NCBI RefSeq assembly: GCF_026072635.1 | Contig: NZ_AP023081.1 | Location: 2,750,501-2,814,500, forward strand | Source: Pseudomonas solani | GTDB lineage: Bacteria > Pseudomonadota > Gammaproteobacteria > Pseudomonadales > Pseudomonadaceae | Direction of reading: 5' to 3' | DNA length: 64,000 bases | Shown: one piece after another, positions 7,978-16,530 of the stretch | Position numbering within the stretch: the stretch's first letter is position 1 | How the letters are laid out: each line of letters opens with the position of its first letter | Program-made: the position numbers and the translations under genes | Notes under the pieces: generated by a model | Databases searched by the model: none | What the model was told of the DNA's origin: nothing | The model's input: only the letters and a program-made list of their open reading frames with translations

Positions 7978-9078
7978 ATGTCACAGTCCAACCAGGGCTC
8001 CCAGCCCCAGAACCGCGCACCCCAATCCATCGGCTTCCTGCTGCTGGACAACTTCACCCTGATCTCCCTGGCCTCGGCAGTGGAACCGCTGCGCATGGCC
8101 AACCAGCTGTCCGGCAAGGAGCTCTACCGCTGGTTCACCCTGACCCAGACGGGCCTGCCGGTAAGCGCCAGCGATGGCTTGCAGATCACTCCCGATGCGG
8201 GCCTGGAGAACGCCCCGGCACTGGATGCGGTGATCGTCTGCGGCGGCGTCGATATCCAGCACAGCGTTACCCGTGAACACCTGCAGTGGCTGCAATCCCA
8301 GGCGCGCCAGGGCCGCCAACTCGGCGCCGTGTGCACCGGCAGCTGGGCGCTGGCCAAGGCCGGCCTGCTCGATGGCTACGACTGCAGCGTGCACTGGGAA
8401 TGCCTGGCGGCGATGCAGGAGGCCTTCCCCCGCGCCGCCATCACCACCCGCCTGTTCTCCATCGACCGCAACCGCAACACCTCCTCCGGCGGCACCGCGC
8501 CGATGGACATGATGTTGCACCTGATCGCCCGCGAGCACGGCCGCGAACTGGCGGCGGCGATCTCCGAGATGTTCATCTACGAGCGCATCCGCAACGAGCA
8601 GGACCACCAGCGCGTGCCGCTCAAGCACATGCTCGGCACCAACCAGCCGAAGCTGCAGGAAATCGTCGCGCTGATGGAGGCCAACCTCGAGGAGCCCATC
8701 GATCTGGACGAACTGGCCTGCTACGTCGACGTGTCCCGCCGCCAGCTGGAGCGCCTGTTCCAGAAGTACCTGCACTGCTCGCCGTCGCGCTACTACCTGA
8801 AGCTGCGCCTGATCCGCGCGCGCCAGCTGCTCAAGCAGACGGCGATGTCGATCATCGAAGTGGCCTCGGTATGTGGCTTCGTCTCCACGCCGCACTTCTC
8901 CAAGTGCTACCGCGAGTACTTCGGCATCCCGCCGCGTGACGAGCGCGCCAACCAGAACGCCAACGTGGTCGCCTTGGTGCCCATGCCCGAGGACCTGATG
9001 CGGCCTTCGTCCTCCACCGCCATGGCGGCCCTCACCCGCGCCCAGGGTGAATCCACCTTCGCCAGCGTGCGGTTGTAA
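7978..9078 (+). CDS. gbdR: GbdR, glycine betaine/dimethylglycine-responsive transcriptional activator
   Basis: 366-residue AraC-family regulator with an N-terminal glutamine-amidotransferase-like (DJ-1/PfpI) ligand domain and a C-terminal double helix-turn-helix (about 225-325; CYVDVSRRQLERLFQKYL, then SIIEVASVCGFVSTPHFSKCYREYFG). GbdR senses glycine betaine or dimethylglycine and activates gbcA, gbcB, dgcAB, the sox operon, sdaB and the cbc transporter in Pseudomonas. Its position beside sdaB and opposite the dgc operon is the conserved arrangement. The ATG follows a GTGAGGG-rich leader. The second regulator of this fold in the window is cdhR. Confidence 0.93.
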   Translation: MSQSNQGSQPQNRAPQSIGFLLLDNFTLISLASAVEPLRMANQLSGKELYRWFTLTQTGLPVSASDGLQITPDAGLENAPALDAVIVCGGVDIQHSVTREHLQWLQSQARQGRQLGAVCTGSWALAKAGLLDGYDCSVHWECLAAMQEAFPRAAITTRLFSIDRNRNTSSGGTAPMDMMLHLIAREHGRELAAAISEMFIYERIRNEQDHQRVPLKHMLGTNQPKLQEIVALMEANLEEPIDLDELACYVDVSRRQLERLFQKYLHCSPSRYYLKLRLIRARQLLKQTAMSIIEVASVCGFVSTPHFSKCYREYFGIPPRDERANQNANVVALVPMPEDLMRPSSSTAMAALTRAQGESTFASVRL

Positions 9079-9086
9079 AACCTCCC

Positions 9087-9109
9087 GGGGCCGCACAGCG
9101 GCCCCTTTT
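9087..9109 (+). terminator. Terminator of gbdR
   Basis: An 8-bp GC stem (9087-9094 with 9098-9105) with a 3-base loop is followed by TTTT, 8 bp after the gbdR stop codon. Confidence 0.85.
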
Positions 9110-9137
9110 ACCCCGGAGGCCAGTTCCGAGCGCAATT

Positions 9138-9255
9138 CGTAGGATGGGTCGGGCGGCGTTCCGCGAGCTCCGCGAACCCATGCTGCCCGGCCAGCGCCAG
9201 GGTCATGTCTGTGCCCGAGAGTGATGGGTTTCGCTTCGCTCTACGCCATCCTACG
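9138..9255. repeat. Dispersed GTAGGATGGG inverted repeat, copy 1
   Basis: The left arm begins CGTAGGATGGGTCGGGCGG and the right arm ends GCCATCCTACG, with GGGTTTCGCTTCGCTCTAC inside. The same family occurs at 49986, 58991, 59517 and 63933, always between genes. Confidence 0.75.
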
Positions 9256-9282
9256 GGGCTGTGTGCATGGGTTCCGGGCATG

Positions 9283-9311
9283 AAAAAGGGCGCCATCGGC
9301 GCCCTTTTTCG
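9283..9311. terminator. Bidirectional terminator between gbdR and the dgc operon
   Basis: Perfect inverted repeat GAAAAAGGGCGCC / GGCGCCCTTTTTC with a 3-base ATC loop. A-rich on one side and T-rich on the other, it can end transcription in both directions; it lies just past the last gene of the minus-strand dgc operon. Confidence 0.85.
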
Positions 9312-9322
9312 TTGCGGGTGGA

Positions 9323-9568
9323 TCAGCGCGGTACCAGCGCCGGCAGCAGGGTACGGGAGATGGCCTCGCGCACGTTGGGCAGCAGGGTGGCGCGGCCTCC
9401 CAGCAGTTCCTCCACCAGGCGCCGCAGGGCCACGGCGCGTTCGGGGCTGAGGCCGCTTACGGCGTGCTCGCAAGCCTGTTCGGCGCTCACCCCCGAGGGA
9501 ATGGCCAGCCCCAGCGCCACAAGGCGCTCGCGGAAATCTTCCTGGTCGATCAGATCGGCATGCATCAT
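9323..9568 (-). CDS. Small conserved-looking protein of unknown function, end of dgc operon
   Basis: 81-residue, mostly helical, soluble protein with no signal peptide or membrane segment. It lies 31 bp after the EtfB-like gene in the same direction and ends 12 bp before the bidirectional terminator, so it is the last member of the dgc transcript. The sequence has repeated Leu/Arg/Glu patterns (SPERAVALRRLVEELLGG) and no motif I recognise. A role in assembly or regulation of the dimethylglycine dehydrogenase system is possible only from its position. Confidence 0.7.
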   Translation of the reverse strand: MMHADLIDQEDFRERLVALGLAIPSGVSAEQACEHAVSGLSPERAVALRRLVEELLGGRATLLPNVREAISRTLLPALVPR

Positions 9569-9599
9569 GGCCTGTCTCCTCCGGTCATCGGGCTGCGCG

Positions 9600-10379
9600 T
9601 CAGCGCAGCACTCCTTCTTCCATCAACAGCTTGAAGATAGCCTCGGCACCCTCGTCTGGCGACAGGTCCTTGAGCACCTTGCCGCCCCCGCCTGAAGCCT
9701 TGGCCGTGGCCGCCTTCATGCGCTCGGCGCCGGTCTTGGCCTTGATCACCTTGAGGCGCTTGGGCCTGGGCCGTGCCGGCTGCAAGCGTGCCTCGGCCAG
9801 CAGCGCGTCTTCAACCACCTCGACGTCGCAGGCCTTGAGCGTGCCGCGTCGCGCCGGGCCGAAGGCACTCTGGCGTCCCACCGGGGCGGCGTTGTCGACG
9901 CTGGCGAGAAACGGCAGGCGCACCCGCAGGCGGCGCCGCTGGCCACGGGGCAGGGCTTGCAGCACCTGGGCCACGCCGTTCTCCACCTTCTCCACTTCGG
10001 CCAGGCCCACCACCAGCGGCCAGCCGAGCCGCTCGGCCAGCAGGAAGGGCAGCATGCCCGAGCCTTCGCCGGTTTCCGCCTGGCTGCCGGTGAGCACCAG
10101 TTGCGCACCGGCCTCGGCGAGGTAATCGGCCAGGGCGGGTAGCGCATCGGCCTGGGCGGGTTGTTCGAGCACGGCGATCTGCGCCAGGCCCATGCCCAGG
10201 TAGGCGCGCAGGGCCTCCTCGCGCGGGTTGCCGGCGTGCAGCACCTGCAGGCGTTCGCCACCCAGGCGCAGGCCGAGTTCCACGGCCCGCGCGTCCTGCT
10301 CCGCACGCCGTGGGCGGCCGGAGGTGGGGTGAGCGCCGACCGAGACCAGGGCGACGATGTTCAGTGCGTCATGCGGCAT
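9600..10379 (-). CDS. Electron transfer flavoprotein beta-like subunit of the dgc operon
   Basis: 259-residue ETF beta/FixA-family protein. Seen are the N-terminal LNIVALVSVG, the central VLTGSQAETGEGSGMLPFLLAERLGWP (split here only for description; AMP/ADP-binding type loop near residues 118-135), and a basic C-terminal tail ending in KVLKDLSPDEGAEAIFKLL. Its start overlaps the alpha-subunit stop by 11 bp, indicating translational coupling. In P. aeruginosa the equivalent pair (PA5400/PA5401) follows dgcAB and is thought to accept electrons from dimethylglycine oxidation. Confidence 0.88.
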   Translation of the reverse strand: MPHDALNIVALVSVGAHPTSGRPRRAEQDARAVELGLRLGGERLQVLHAGNPREEALRAYLGMGLAQIAVLEQPAQADALPALADYLAEAGAQLVLTGSQAETGEGSGMLPFLLAERLGWPLVVGLAEVEKVENGVAQVLQALPRGQRRRLRVRLPFLASVDNAAPVGRQSAFGPARRGTLKACDVEVVEDALLAEARLQPARPRPKRLKVIKAKTGAERMKAATAKASGGGGKVLKDLSPDEGAEAIFKLLMEEGVLR

Positions 10380-11601
10380 CGCGTGCGCCTCCCTGACGGT
10401 GTGCGGTGATCCGTTCGATCAGTGCGGCGAGGATGGCGCCGGAGTCGCCGATCACCGAGAGATCGGCACGTTTGATCATGTCGCAGCCCGGGTCCATGTT
10501 CACCGCGATCACCTTGTCGCAGGCGCCTATGCCCTGCAGGTGCTGGATGGCGCCGGAGATGCCCACCGCCAGGTAGACCCGTGCGGTGACCCAGGTGCCG
10601 GTGGCGCCGACCTGGCGGTTGCGCGGCATGTGGCCGTCGTCCACCGCGACGCGGGAGGCGCCCTCGGTGGCGCCCAGTACCTTGGCCGCTTCGTGGAACT
10701 GCGCCCAGTCCTTCACGCCGTTGCCGCCGGACAGGATGAATTCGGCCTCGGCCATGGGAATCTGCGCCGGGTCCACGGCCACTGCGCCGAGGTCCTCGAT
10801 GCGCGGCAGGCTGCGGGCGATGCTGGCCTGCAGTTCGATGGGGCTGGCTTCGTGGCGGGTCTCGCTGACCGGCTCGGCGCACTCGGCGGCGGCCAGGATC
10901 AGCCGCGGCGTGGCGCGCACCAGGTCCTCGCGACCGGCACCGGCGCGACCGCTGCAGTGCTCGCCATCCACCTGCCAGACGCGGGTGGCGGGGCGCTCGC
11001 CGAGCTTGGCGGCCAGGCGCCGACCCAGTTCGCCACCGCCGCTGCGGCTATCAGGCAGCAGCCAGTGGCGCGGGGCTAGCTGGCTCTCCACCGCGCTCAG
11101 GGCCAGTACCCGCGCTTCCGGCGCGTAGCCGTCGAAGGCCTCGCCCTGGATGCGCAGGATGCGGTCGATGCCGGCGCTGTCGAAGGCGGTTTCCTTGTCG
11201 TCGCCGAACAGCACCGCGACCACCGCGCCGTCCTGGCCGGCGAGCTTGCTGGCCAGGCCGAGCAGGTCCTTGTCGTGGCTGCCGAGTCGGCCGCCGACCA
11301 TGTCCGGCACCACGGCGATGTAGAACGCCGGTTGCGCCACCACATGCAGCGGCAGTTGCACCGCCTCGCTGGCACCGCTGCGCTTGCCGCTGGTGCCCTG
11401 CTGGGCGCCGCTGCGGTCGATGCGCTTGATGCCGGCGGGGCCGATGAAGCCGACGGCGATGGCGTGGGGGTTCTTGCGGATGACGCCGTTGGGCCCCATC
11501 CAGCGGGTCTGGCCCTGCTGCTGCATTGCGGCGTGCAGGGGGTGCAGGCGATTGCGGGCGATACGCTCGGCACGCGGGTCGCGGCGGATGATGTCGCTCA
11601 T
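10369..11601 (-). CDS. Electron transfer flavoprotein alpha-like subunit of the dgc operon
   Basis: 410-residue ETF alpha/FixB-family protein, longer than the usual ~310 because of an N-terminal extension (RRDPRAERIARNRLHPLH and following ~80 residues). The C-terminal FAD domain is clear: EFILSGGNGVKDW, VDDGHMPRNRQVGATGTWV and YLAVGISGAIQHLQGI, ending with VIAVNMDPGCDMIKRADLSV. The ATG at 11601 has CGGAGA upstream and is chosen over an ATG nine codons earlier. It probably carries electrons from DgcA to the membrane via DgcB or an ETF dehydrogenase. Confidence 0.9.
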   Translation of the reverse strand: MSDIIRRDPRAERIARNRLHPLHAAMQQQGQTRWMGPNGVIRKNPHAIAVGFIGPAGIKRIDRSGAQQGTSGKRSGASEAVQLPLHVVAQPAFYIAVVPDMVGGRLGSHDKDLLGLASKLAGQDGAVVAVLFGDDKETAFDSAGIDRILRIQGEAFDGYAPEARVLALSAVESQLAPRHWLLPDSRSGGGELGRRLAAKLGERPATRVWQVDGEHCSGRAGAGREDLVRATPRLILAAAECAEPVSETRHEASPIELQASIARSLPRIEDLGAVAVDPAQIPMAEAEFILSGGNGVKDWAQFHEAAKVLGATEGASRVAVDDGHMPRNRQVGATGTWVTARVYLAVGISGAIQHLQGIGACDKVIAVNMDPGCDMIKRADLSVIGDSGAILAALIERITAHRQGGARDAA

Positions 11602-11647
11602 CGTTGTATCTCCGTGCGGGAGGGGCACAGGTGGGCAAGGTGTTGCA

Positions 11648-13612
11648 TCAATGCACCTCCGCCACGGCTTCGCGTTTCGCCGCTGCCGGCTTCTTCGCTT
11701 CTGCCGGGGCCTCGACCAGCACCTCGGCTACCAGCTCGGCGATGTCCTTGATCTCCGGGCGCGGCGCGACCACGCCTTCGAGCATCGCGGTGCATTGCGG
11801 GCAACCCACGGCCACCACCTCGGCGCCGGTCTCCTTGATGTCGACCATGCGCATGTCGGGGATGCGTTGCTTGCCGGGGATGTCGGTGATCGGTGCGCCA
11901 CCGCCGCCGCCACAGCAGCGGGAGCGGAAGCCGGAGCGGGCCATTTCCTTCACCTCGATGCCGATGGCCTTGAGCACGGCGCGCGGGGCTTCGTACTCGC
12001 CGTTGTAGCGGCCCAGGTAGCAGGGGTCGTGGTAGGTCACGGCACCGGCCTTGCTCTGGCCGAGGTTCAGCGCGCCGCCCTGTACCAGTTCGTCGATGAA
12101 GGTGCTGTGGTGCAGCACCTGGTAGTGACCGCCGAGGGCGCCGTATTCGTTCTTCAGCACGTGGAAGCTGTGGGGGTCGCAGCTGACGATGCGCGTGAAG
12201 CGGTACTGCGAAAGCGTGGCGATGTTGCGCCGGGCCAGCTGCTGGAAGGTGGCTTCGTCGCCCAGACGCCGGGCCACGTCGCCGCTGTCGCGCTCTTCCA
12301 GGCCGAGCACCGCGAAGTCGACCTCGGCGGCCTTGAGGATCTTCACGAAGGCCCGCAGGGTGCGCTGGTTGCGCATATCGAAGGCGCCGTCGCCGACCCA
12401 GAACAGCACGTCGGCCTGTTTCTTCTCGCTCATCAGCGGCAGGTTCAGGTCCGCCGCCCAGTTGAGCCGCCCGCCGGGGGCGAAGCCGCCGGGGTTGTCG
12501 GTGGCGATGAGGTTTTCCAGCACCTCGGCGCCCTTGTTCGGGGTGGCGCCCTTTTCCAGGGTGAGGTGGCGGCGCATGTCGACGATGGCGTCGACGTGCT
12601 CGATCATCATCGGGCACTCCTCGACGCAGGCGCGGCAGGTGGTGCAGGACCAGAGCGTCTCGGCGTCCACCAGGGCCTTGCCCTGCAGGGCGACGATGGG
12701 CTGGTGCGGGCCGCCGCTGTGTTCGCCCAGGGGCTTGCCTGGGTAGGGGCTGCCGGCGAAGTTGGCGTCATTGCCGCCGGCCAGGCCGATGACCATGTCC
12801 TGGATCAGCTTCTTCGGGTTCAGCGGCTGGCCGGCGGCGAAGGCCGGGCACATGGCCTCGCACTTGCCGCACTGCACGCAGGCGTCGAAGCCGAGCAGCT
12901 GGTTCCAGGTGAAGTCGGTGGGCTTTTCCACGCCCAGGGGCGCGCTCGGGTCGGCCAGGTCCAGGGCTTTGAGGCCGGTGGAACGGCCGCCGCCGAAGCG
13001 TTCGGCGCGGCGGTGCCAGGCCAGGTGCAGGGCGCCGGCGAAGGCGTGCTTCATCGGCCCGCCCCAGGTCATGCCGAAGAACAGCTCGGACACGCCCCAG
13101 GCCACGCCGACGGCGAGGATGGCCGCGAGGAACCAGCCGCCGAAGCCGGCCGGGAGGATGCCGGCCACCGGCAGGGTGGCGATGAAGAAGCTCGCGGCGA
13201 ACATCAGCAGGCTCTTCGGCAGGCGCATCCAGGGGCCTTTCGACAGCCGCGAGGGCGGGTCGAGGCGGCGCTTGGCGACGAACAGCGCGCCGACGAACAT
13301 CAGCGCCGTGGCACCCAGCAGGGCGAAGCCGAGGATGCGGCTGTGCAGCCCGAAGCCATGCACGAGGATCGCCAGCAGCGCCGCCAGGACGAAGCCGCCG
13401 GCCGTGGCCACGTGGGTCTTGGACATGTACTTGTCGCGCTCGACCACGTGGTGCAGGTCCACCAGGTAGCGGCGCGGCATGGCCAGCAGGCCACCCAGCC
13501 AGTCGACCTTCGCCGGCCGGCCCCGGCGCCACATGAGGAAGCGCTTGGCGGCGCCGAGTACGGCCAGTACCAGGGCGACGAAGAGCAGGATGGGGAGAAT
13601 AGTGTTCAGCAT
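11648..13612 (-). CDS. dgcB: Dimethylglycine catabolism protein DgcB, membrane iron-sulfur reductase
   Basis: 654 residues. The N-terminal half holds about five membrane segments (about 3-20, 70-90, 95-113, 135-155, 158-180). Two 4Fe-4S motifs follow, CVQCGKCEAMC (Cys 245, 248, 251, 255) and CTTCRACVEEC (323, 326, 329, 333). The C-terminal half has two CCG-type heterodisulfide-reductase domains, with HDPCYLGRYN and RCCGGGGG. The protein resembles an electron conduit from flavoproteins to the quinone pool. It is required with DgcA for conversion of dimethylglycine to sarcosine in P. aeruginosa. The last ~20 residues are Ala/Lys/Glu-rich and probably disordered. Confidence 0.93.
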   Translation of the reverse strand: MLNTILPILLFVALVLAVLGAAKRFLMWRRGRPAKVDWLGGLLAMPRRYLVDLHHVVERDKYMSKTHVATAGGFVLAALLAILVHGFGLHSRILGFALLGATALMFVGALFVAKRRLDPPSRLSKGPWMRLPKSLLMFAASFFIATLPVAGILPAGFGGWFLAAILAVGVAWGVSELFFGMTWGGPMKHAFAGALHLAWHRRAERFGGGRSTGLKALDLADPSAPLGVEKPTDFTWNQLLGFDACVQCGKCEAMCPAFAAGQPLNPKKLIQDMVIGLAGGNDANFAGSPYPGKPLGEHSGGPHQPIVALQGKALVDAETLWSCTTCRACVEECPMMIEHVDAIVDMRRHLTLEKGATPNKGAEVLENLIATDNPGGFAPGGRLNWAADLNLPLMSEKKQADVLFWVGDGAFDMRNQRTLRAFVKILKAAEVDFAVLGLEERDSGDVARRLGDEATFQQLARRNIATLSQYRFTRIVSCDPHSFHVLKNEYGALGGHYQVLHHSTFIDELVQGGALNLGQSKAGAVTYHDPCYLGRYNGEYEAPRAVLKAIGIEVKEMARSGFRSRCCGGGGGAPITDIPGKQRIPDMRMVDIKETGAEVVAVGCPQCTAMLEGVVAPRPEIKDIAELVAEVLVEAPAEAKKPAAAKREAVAEVH

Positions 13613-13713
13613 TGCAGCTCACCCGGTTGGGGAGCTGGAAGCCGGAAGCTGGAAGCTGGAAGCGGTGTGTGCCGCTCTTGGCTTCAAGCTTCAGGCCTCC
13701 AGCTTCAAGCTTC
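13613..13713. repeat. GGAAGCT heptad repeat with inverted arm between dgcA and dgcB
   Basis: The gap holds tandem GGAAGCT/GGAAGCC heptads (about 13634-13662) facing complementary TTCAAGCTTC and CCAGCTTCAAGC tracts (about 13682-13713). On the transcript these could fold into a long imperfect hairpin between two cotranscribed genes, possibly a processing or attenuation element. Confidence 0.65.
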
Positions 13714-15774
13714 TTAGAAGTCCTTGCACAACCGCAGGGCGTCGTAGATCGCCGCGTGCACGTTGCGCGGTGCGCCGCAGTCGCCGATGCGGAACAGCAG
13801 GTAGCCGTCGCCGGTTTCGGCCAGGCAGGGCTGCGGGCGGATCTCGAACAGTGCGTCGACGTCGATCTGGCCCTTGTTGCGCGAGCCCTGCTTGAGCGCG
13901 TAGTACAGGCTCTCGTCGGGGCGCACGCCGTTTTCGATGACGACCTGGTCGACTACGCGTTCCTCGCGGGCGCCGGTGTATTCGTTCTCCAACAGCGCCA
14001 CCAGCTTGTCGCCCTCGCGGTAGACCTTCTCCAGCACCAGGTCGCCGGTCATGATCACTTCCTTGGGGTACATGCTGCGGTAGTAGGTGGGGAAGGTGGT
14101 GCCGCCCATGGCGACGCCGGGCTTGGTGTCGTCGGTGACGATCTCGACCTGGGAGCCCTTCTCGGAAAGATAGTCCGCCGCCGACATGCCGCCGAACTCG
14201 CAGATGGTGTCGTAGACCAGCACGTTGCGGCCGGGCGCGACCTTGCCGTCGAGGATGTCCCAGGCGCTGACCACCAGGCCTTCCGCTGCGCCCCAGTGTT
14301 CGTTCTGCTCGATGAAGGGATGGCCGCCGTTGGCCAGGACGACGATGTCCGGGCGCAGATCGAGGATGGTATCCACATCGGCACCGGTGCCCAGGCGCAG
14401 GTCGACGCCGAGGCGGGCGATCTCCAGCTGGTACCAGCGGGTGATGCCGGCGATCTGGTCGCGCTGCGGTGCCTTGGCGGCGATGCTGATCTGCCCGCCG
14501 AGCTGGTCCTTCTTCTCGAACAGGGTCACGTCGTGGCCGCGTTCGGCGGCGACGCGTGCCGCTTCCATGCCGGCCGGGCCGCCCCCGACGATGACCACCT
14601 TGCGCTTCTTGCCGGTGGTCTTCTCGATGATGTGCGGCAGGCCCATGTACTCACGGGTGGTGGCGGCGTTCTGGATGCACAGCACGTCCAGGCCCTGGTA
14701 CTGGCGGTCGATGCAGTAGTTGGCGCCGACGCACTGCTTGATCTGGTCCACCTGGCCCATCTTGATCTTGGCGATCAGGTGCGGGTCGGCGATGTGGGCG
14801 CGGGTCATGCCGACCATGTCGACGTAGCCGCCTTCGAGGATGCGCGTGGCCTGGTTCGGGTCCTTGATGTTCTGCGCGTGCAGCACCGGGACGTTGACCA
14901 CTTCCTTGATGCCGGCCGCCAGGTGCAGGAAGGGCTCCGGCGGGAAGCTCATGTTGGGGATGACGTTGGCCAGGGTGTTGTGGGTGTCGGCGCCGGAGCC
15001 GACCACGCCGATGAAGTCGAGCATGCCGGTGTCGCAGTAGTACTTGGCGATCTGCTTCATGTCCTCGTGGGACAGACCGTCCGGGTGGAATTCGTCACCG
15101 GAGATGCGCAGGCCCACGCAGAAGTCGGGGCCGACTTCCTCGCGCACCGCCTTGAGCACTTCCAGGCCGAATTTCATGCGGCCTTCGAAGGTGCCACCCC
15201 ATTCGTCGGTGCGCTTGTTGACGCGCGGGCTCCAGAACTGGTCGATCATGTGCTGGTGCACGGCGGAGAGCTCGACGCCGTCCAGGCCGCCGGCCTTGGC
15301 GCGGCGCGCAGCCTGGGCGAAGTCGCCGATGACGCGCCAGATCTCTTCGATCTCGATGGTCTTGCAGGTGGCGCGGTGCACGGGCTCACGAATACCGGAA
15401 GGCGACATCAGGGTCGGCCAGTTGAAGCCGTCCCAGCGCGAGCGTCGGCCCATGTGGGTTATCTGGATCATGATCTTGGCGCCGTGCTTGTGCATGGCGT
15501 CGGCGAGGTTCTGGAAGTGCGGGATGATGCGGTCGGTGGAGAGGTTCACCGAACTCCACCATTGCTGCGGGCTGTCGCTGGACACCACGGACGAGCCGCC
15601 GCAGATGGCCAGGCCGATGCCGCCCTTGGCCTTCTCCTCGTAGTACTTCACGTAGCGCTCGGTGGTCATGCCGCCATCGGTGGCGATGACCTCGGCGTGG
15701 GCGGTACTGAGCACGCGGTTGCGGATGGTCAGTTTGCCGATCTGGATCGGCTGGAACATTGCTTCGAACGCCAT
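13714..15774 (-). CDS. dgcA: Dimethylglycine dehydrogenase DgcA (FMN/iron-sulfur, trimethylamine dehydrogenase family)
   Basis: 686 residues, matching the family. It has an N-terminal FMN TIM barrel (MFQPIQIGKLTIRNRV, ITHMGRRSRWDG, GVELSAVHQHMIDQFWSP), a cluster region at 348-366, and C-terminal NAD(P)/FAD Rossmann-type domains (VVIVGGGPAGMEAA, about 393). It demethylates dimethylglycine to sarcosine. The ATG at 15774 starts the family-typical MAFEAMFQP; an upstream in-frame start adds 15 unrelated residues. The cluster motif reads C348-x2-A-x2-C354-x11-C366, lacking the second cysteine of the C-x2-C-x2-C-x12-C pattern of trimethylamine dehydrogenase. It is followed by dgcB after a 101-bp repeat-bearing gap. 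Confidence 0.94.
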   Translation of the reverse strand: MAFEAMFQPIQIGKLTIRNRVLSTAHAEVIATDGGMTTERYVKYYEEKAKGGIGLAICGGSSVVSSDSPQQWWSSVNLSTDRIIPHFQNLADAMHKHGAKIMIQITHMGRRSRWDGFNWPTLMSPSGIREPVHRATCKTIEIEEIWRVIGDFAQAARRAKAGGLDGVELSAVHQHMIDQFWSPRVNKRTDEWGGTFEGRMKFGLEVLKAVREEVGPDFCVGLRISGDEFHPDGLSHEDMKQIAKYYCDTGMLDFIGVVGSGADTHNTLANVIPNMSFPPEPFLHLAAGIKEVVNVPVLHAQNIKDPNQATRILEGGYVDMVGMTRAHIADPHLIAKIKMGQVDQIKQCVGANYCIDRQYQGLDVLCIQNAATTREYMGLPHIIEKTTGKKRKVVIVGGGPAGMEAARVAAERGHDVTLFEKKDQLGGQISIAAKAPQRDQIAGITRWYQLEIARLGVDLRLGTGADVDTILDLRPDIVVLANGGHPFIEQNEHWGAAEGLVVSAWDILDGKVAPGRNVLVYDTICEFGGMSAADYLSEKGSQVEIVTDDTKPGVAMGGTTFPTYYRSMYPKEVIMTGDLVLEKVYREGDKLVALLENEYTGAREERVVDQVVIENGVRPDESLYYALKQGSRNKGQIDVDALFEIRPQPCLAETGDGYLLFRIGDCGAPRNVHAAIYDALRLCKDF

Positions 15775-15790
15775 GATGCCGTGCCTCGCC

Positions 15791-16321
15791 TCAGAGGGGT
15801 TTGACGATGAACAGGCCATCGTCGTGGCCTGCTTCCGAGCCGCTGTAGACCTGCTCGGCGACGGTGCGGATGCTGCTGCCGCGCGCGGCCAGGATCTGGT
15901 CCATGGCTCCGGCGAACCAGCCGGTGAACATGTAGTCGACCTTGCGCCCGACCTTGCCGTAGACGTAGACGAAGGCGGAGTGCTCGAGCTTGACGCTGGC
16001 GGTGCCCTTGTCGAGGTCGATGTCCTGGATCTTGAACAGGCCCCAGCCGCGCTGGGACAGGCGCTTCATGTAGTGCTCGAACACCGCGACGCCTTCCAGG
16101 CCGTGGCATTCGGCTTCTTTCTCGCACCAGTGCCAGGCGGACTTGTAGCCGGCCTTGTAGAGGATCTCGGCATAGGCGTCGGCGCCCAGCACCTCTTCGA
16201 TGCCGATGTGGTTGTTGACGAAGAAATGCCGCGGCACATAGAGCATGGGCAGCGCGTCGCTGGTCCAGACGCCGGTTTCGCTGTCGACTTCGATGGGCAG
16301 TTCGGGGGCGTGTTTGGCCAT
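15791..16321 (-). CDS. DUF5943/4-vinyl-reductase-like protein of the dgc operon
   Basis: 176-residue soluble protein directly upstream of dgcA (16-bp gap), beginning MAKHAPELPIEVDSETGVW. It has YVPRHFFVNNHIGIEEVLG, a Cys/Trp-rich AWHWCEKEAECHGLEG, and a C-terminal YMFTGWFAGAMDQILAARG. This last pattern resembles the small-molecule-binding V4R/4-vinyl reductase fold. The equivalent P. aeruginosa gene (PA5397) lies in the same place and is part of the GbdR regulon, with no established biochemical role. A function in dimethylglycine metabolism is inferred from the operon. Confidence 0.8.
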   Translation of the reverse strand: MAKHAPELPIEVDSETGVWTSDALPMLYVPRHFFVNNHIGIEEVLGADAYAEILYKAGYKSAWHWCEKEAECHGLEGVAVFEHYMKRLSQRGWGLFKIQDIDLDKGTASVKLEHSAFVYVYGKVGRKVDYMFTGWFAGAMDQILAARGSSIRTVAEQVYSGSEAGHDDGLFIVKPL

Positions 16322-16530
16322 GTGTTCAAGCTCCGGAATTCGCTTTGTTGATGGGGCGACGCCCCGTCTCATGTTTGAAAAGTGCCGATGAATGCCCGTG
16401 GAGCCGTCGCGAGCGCGCCGAGAGCCAGGAGACCCGCAGCGACAGGCGAGAGCAGTACGCATGTACGGCGAGCCTGTCGCGAGGACGCGACGCAGCTATC
16501 GGTGGGCGCAGCAGGCTCCGGGGGCATTCA

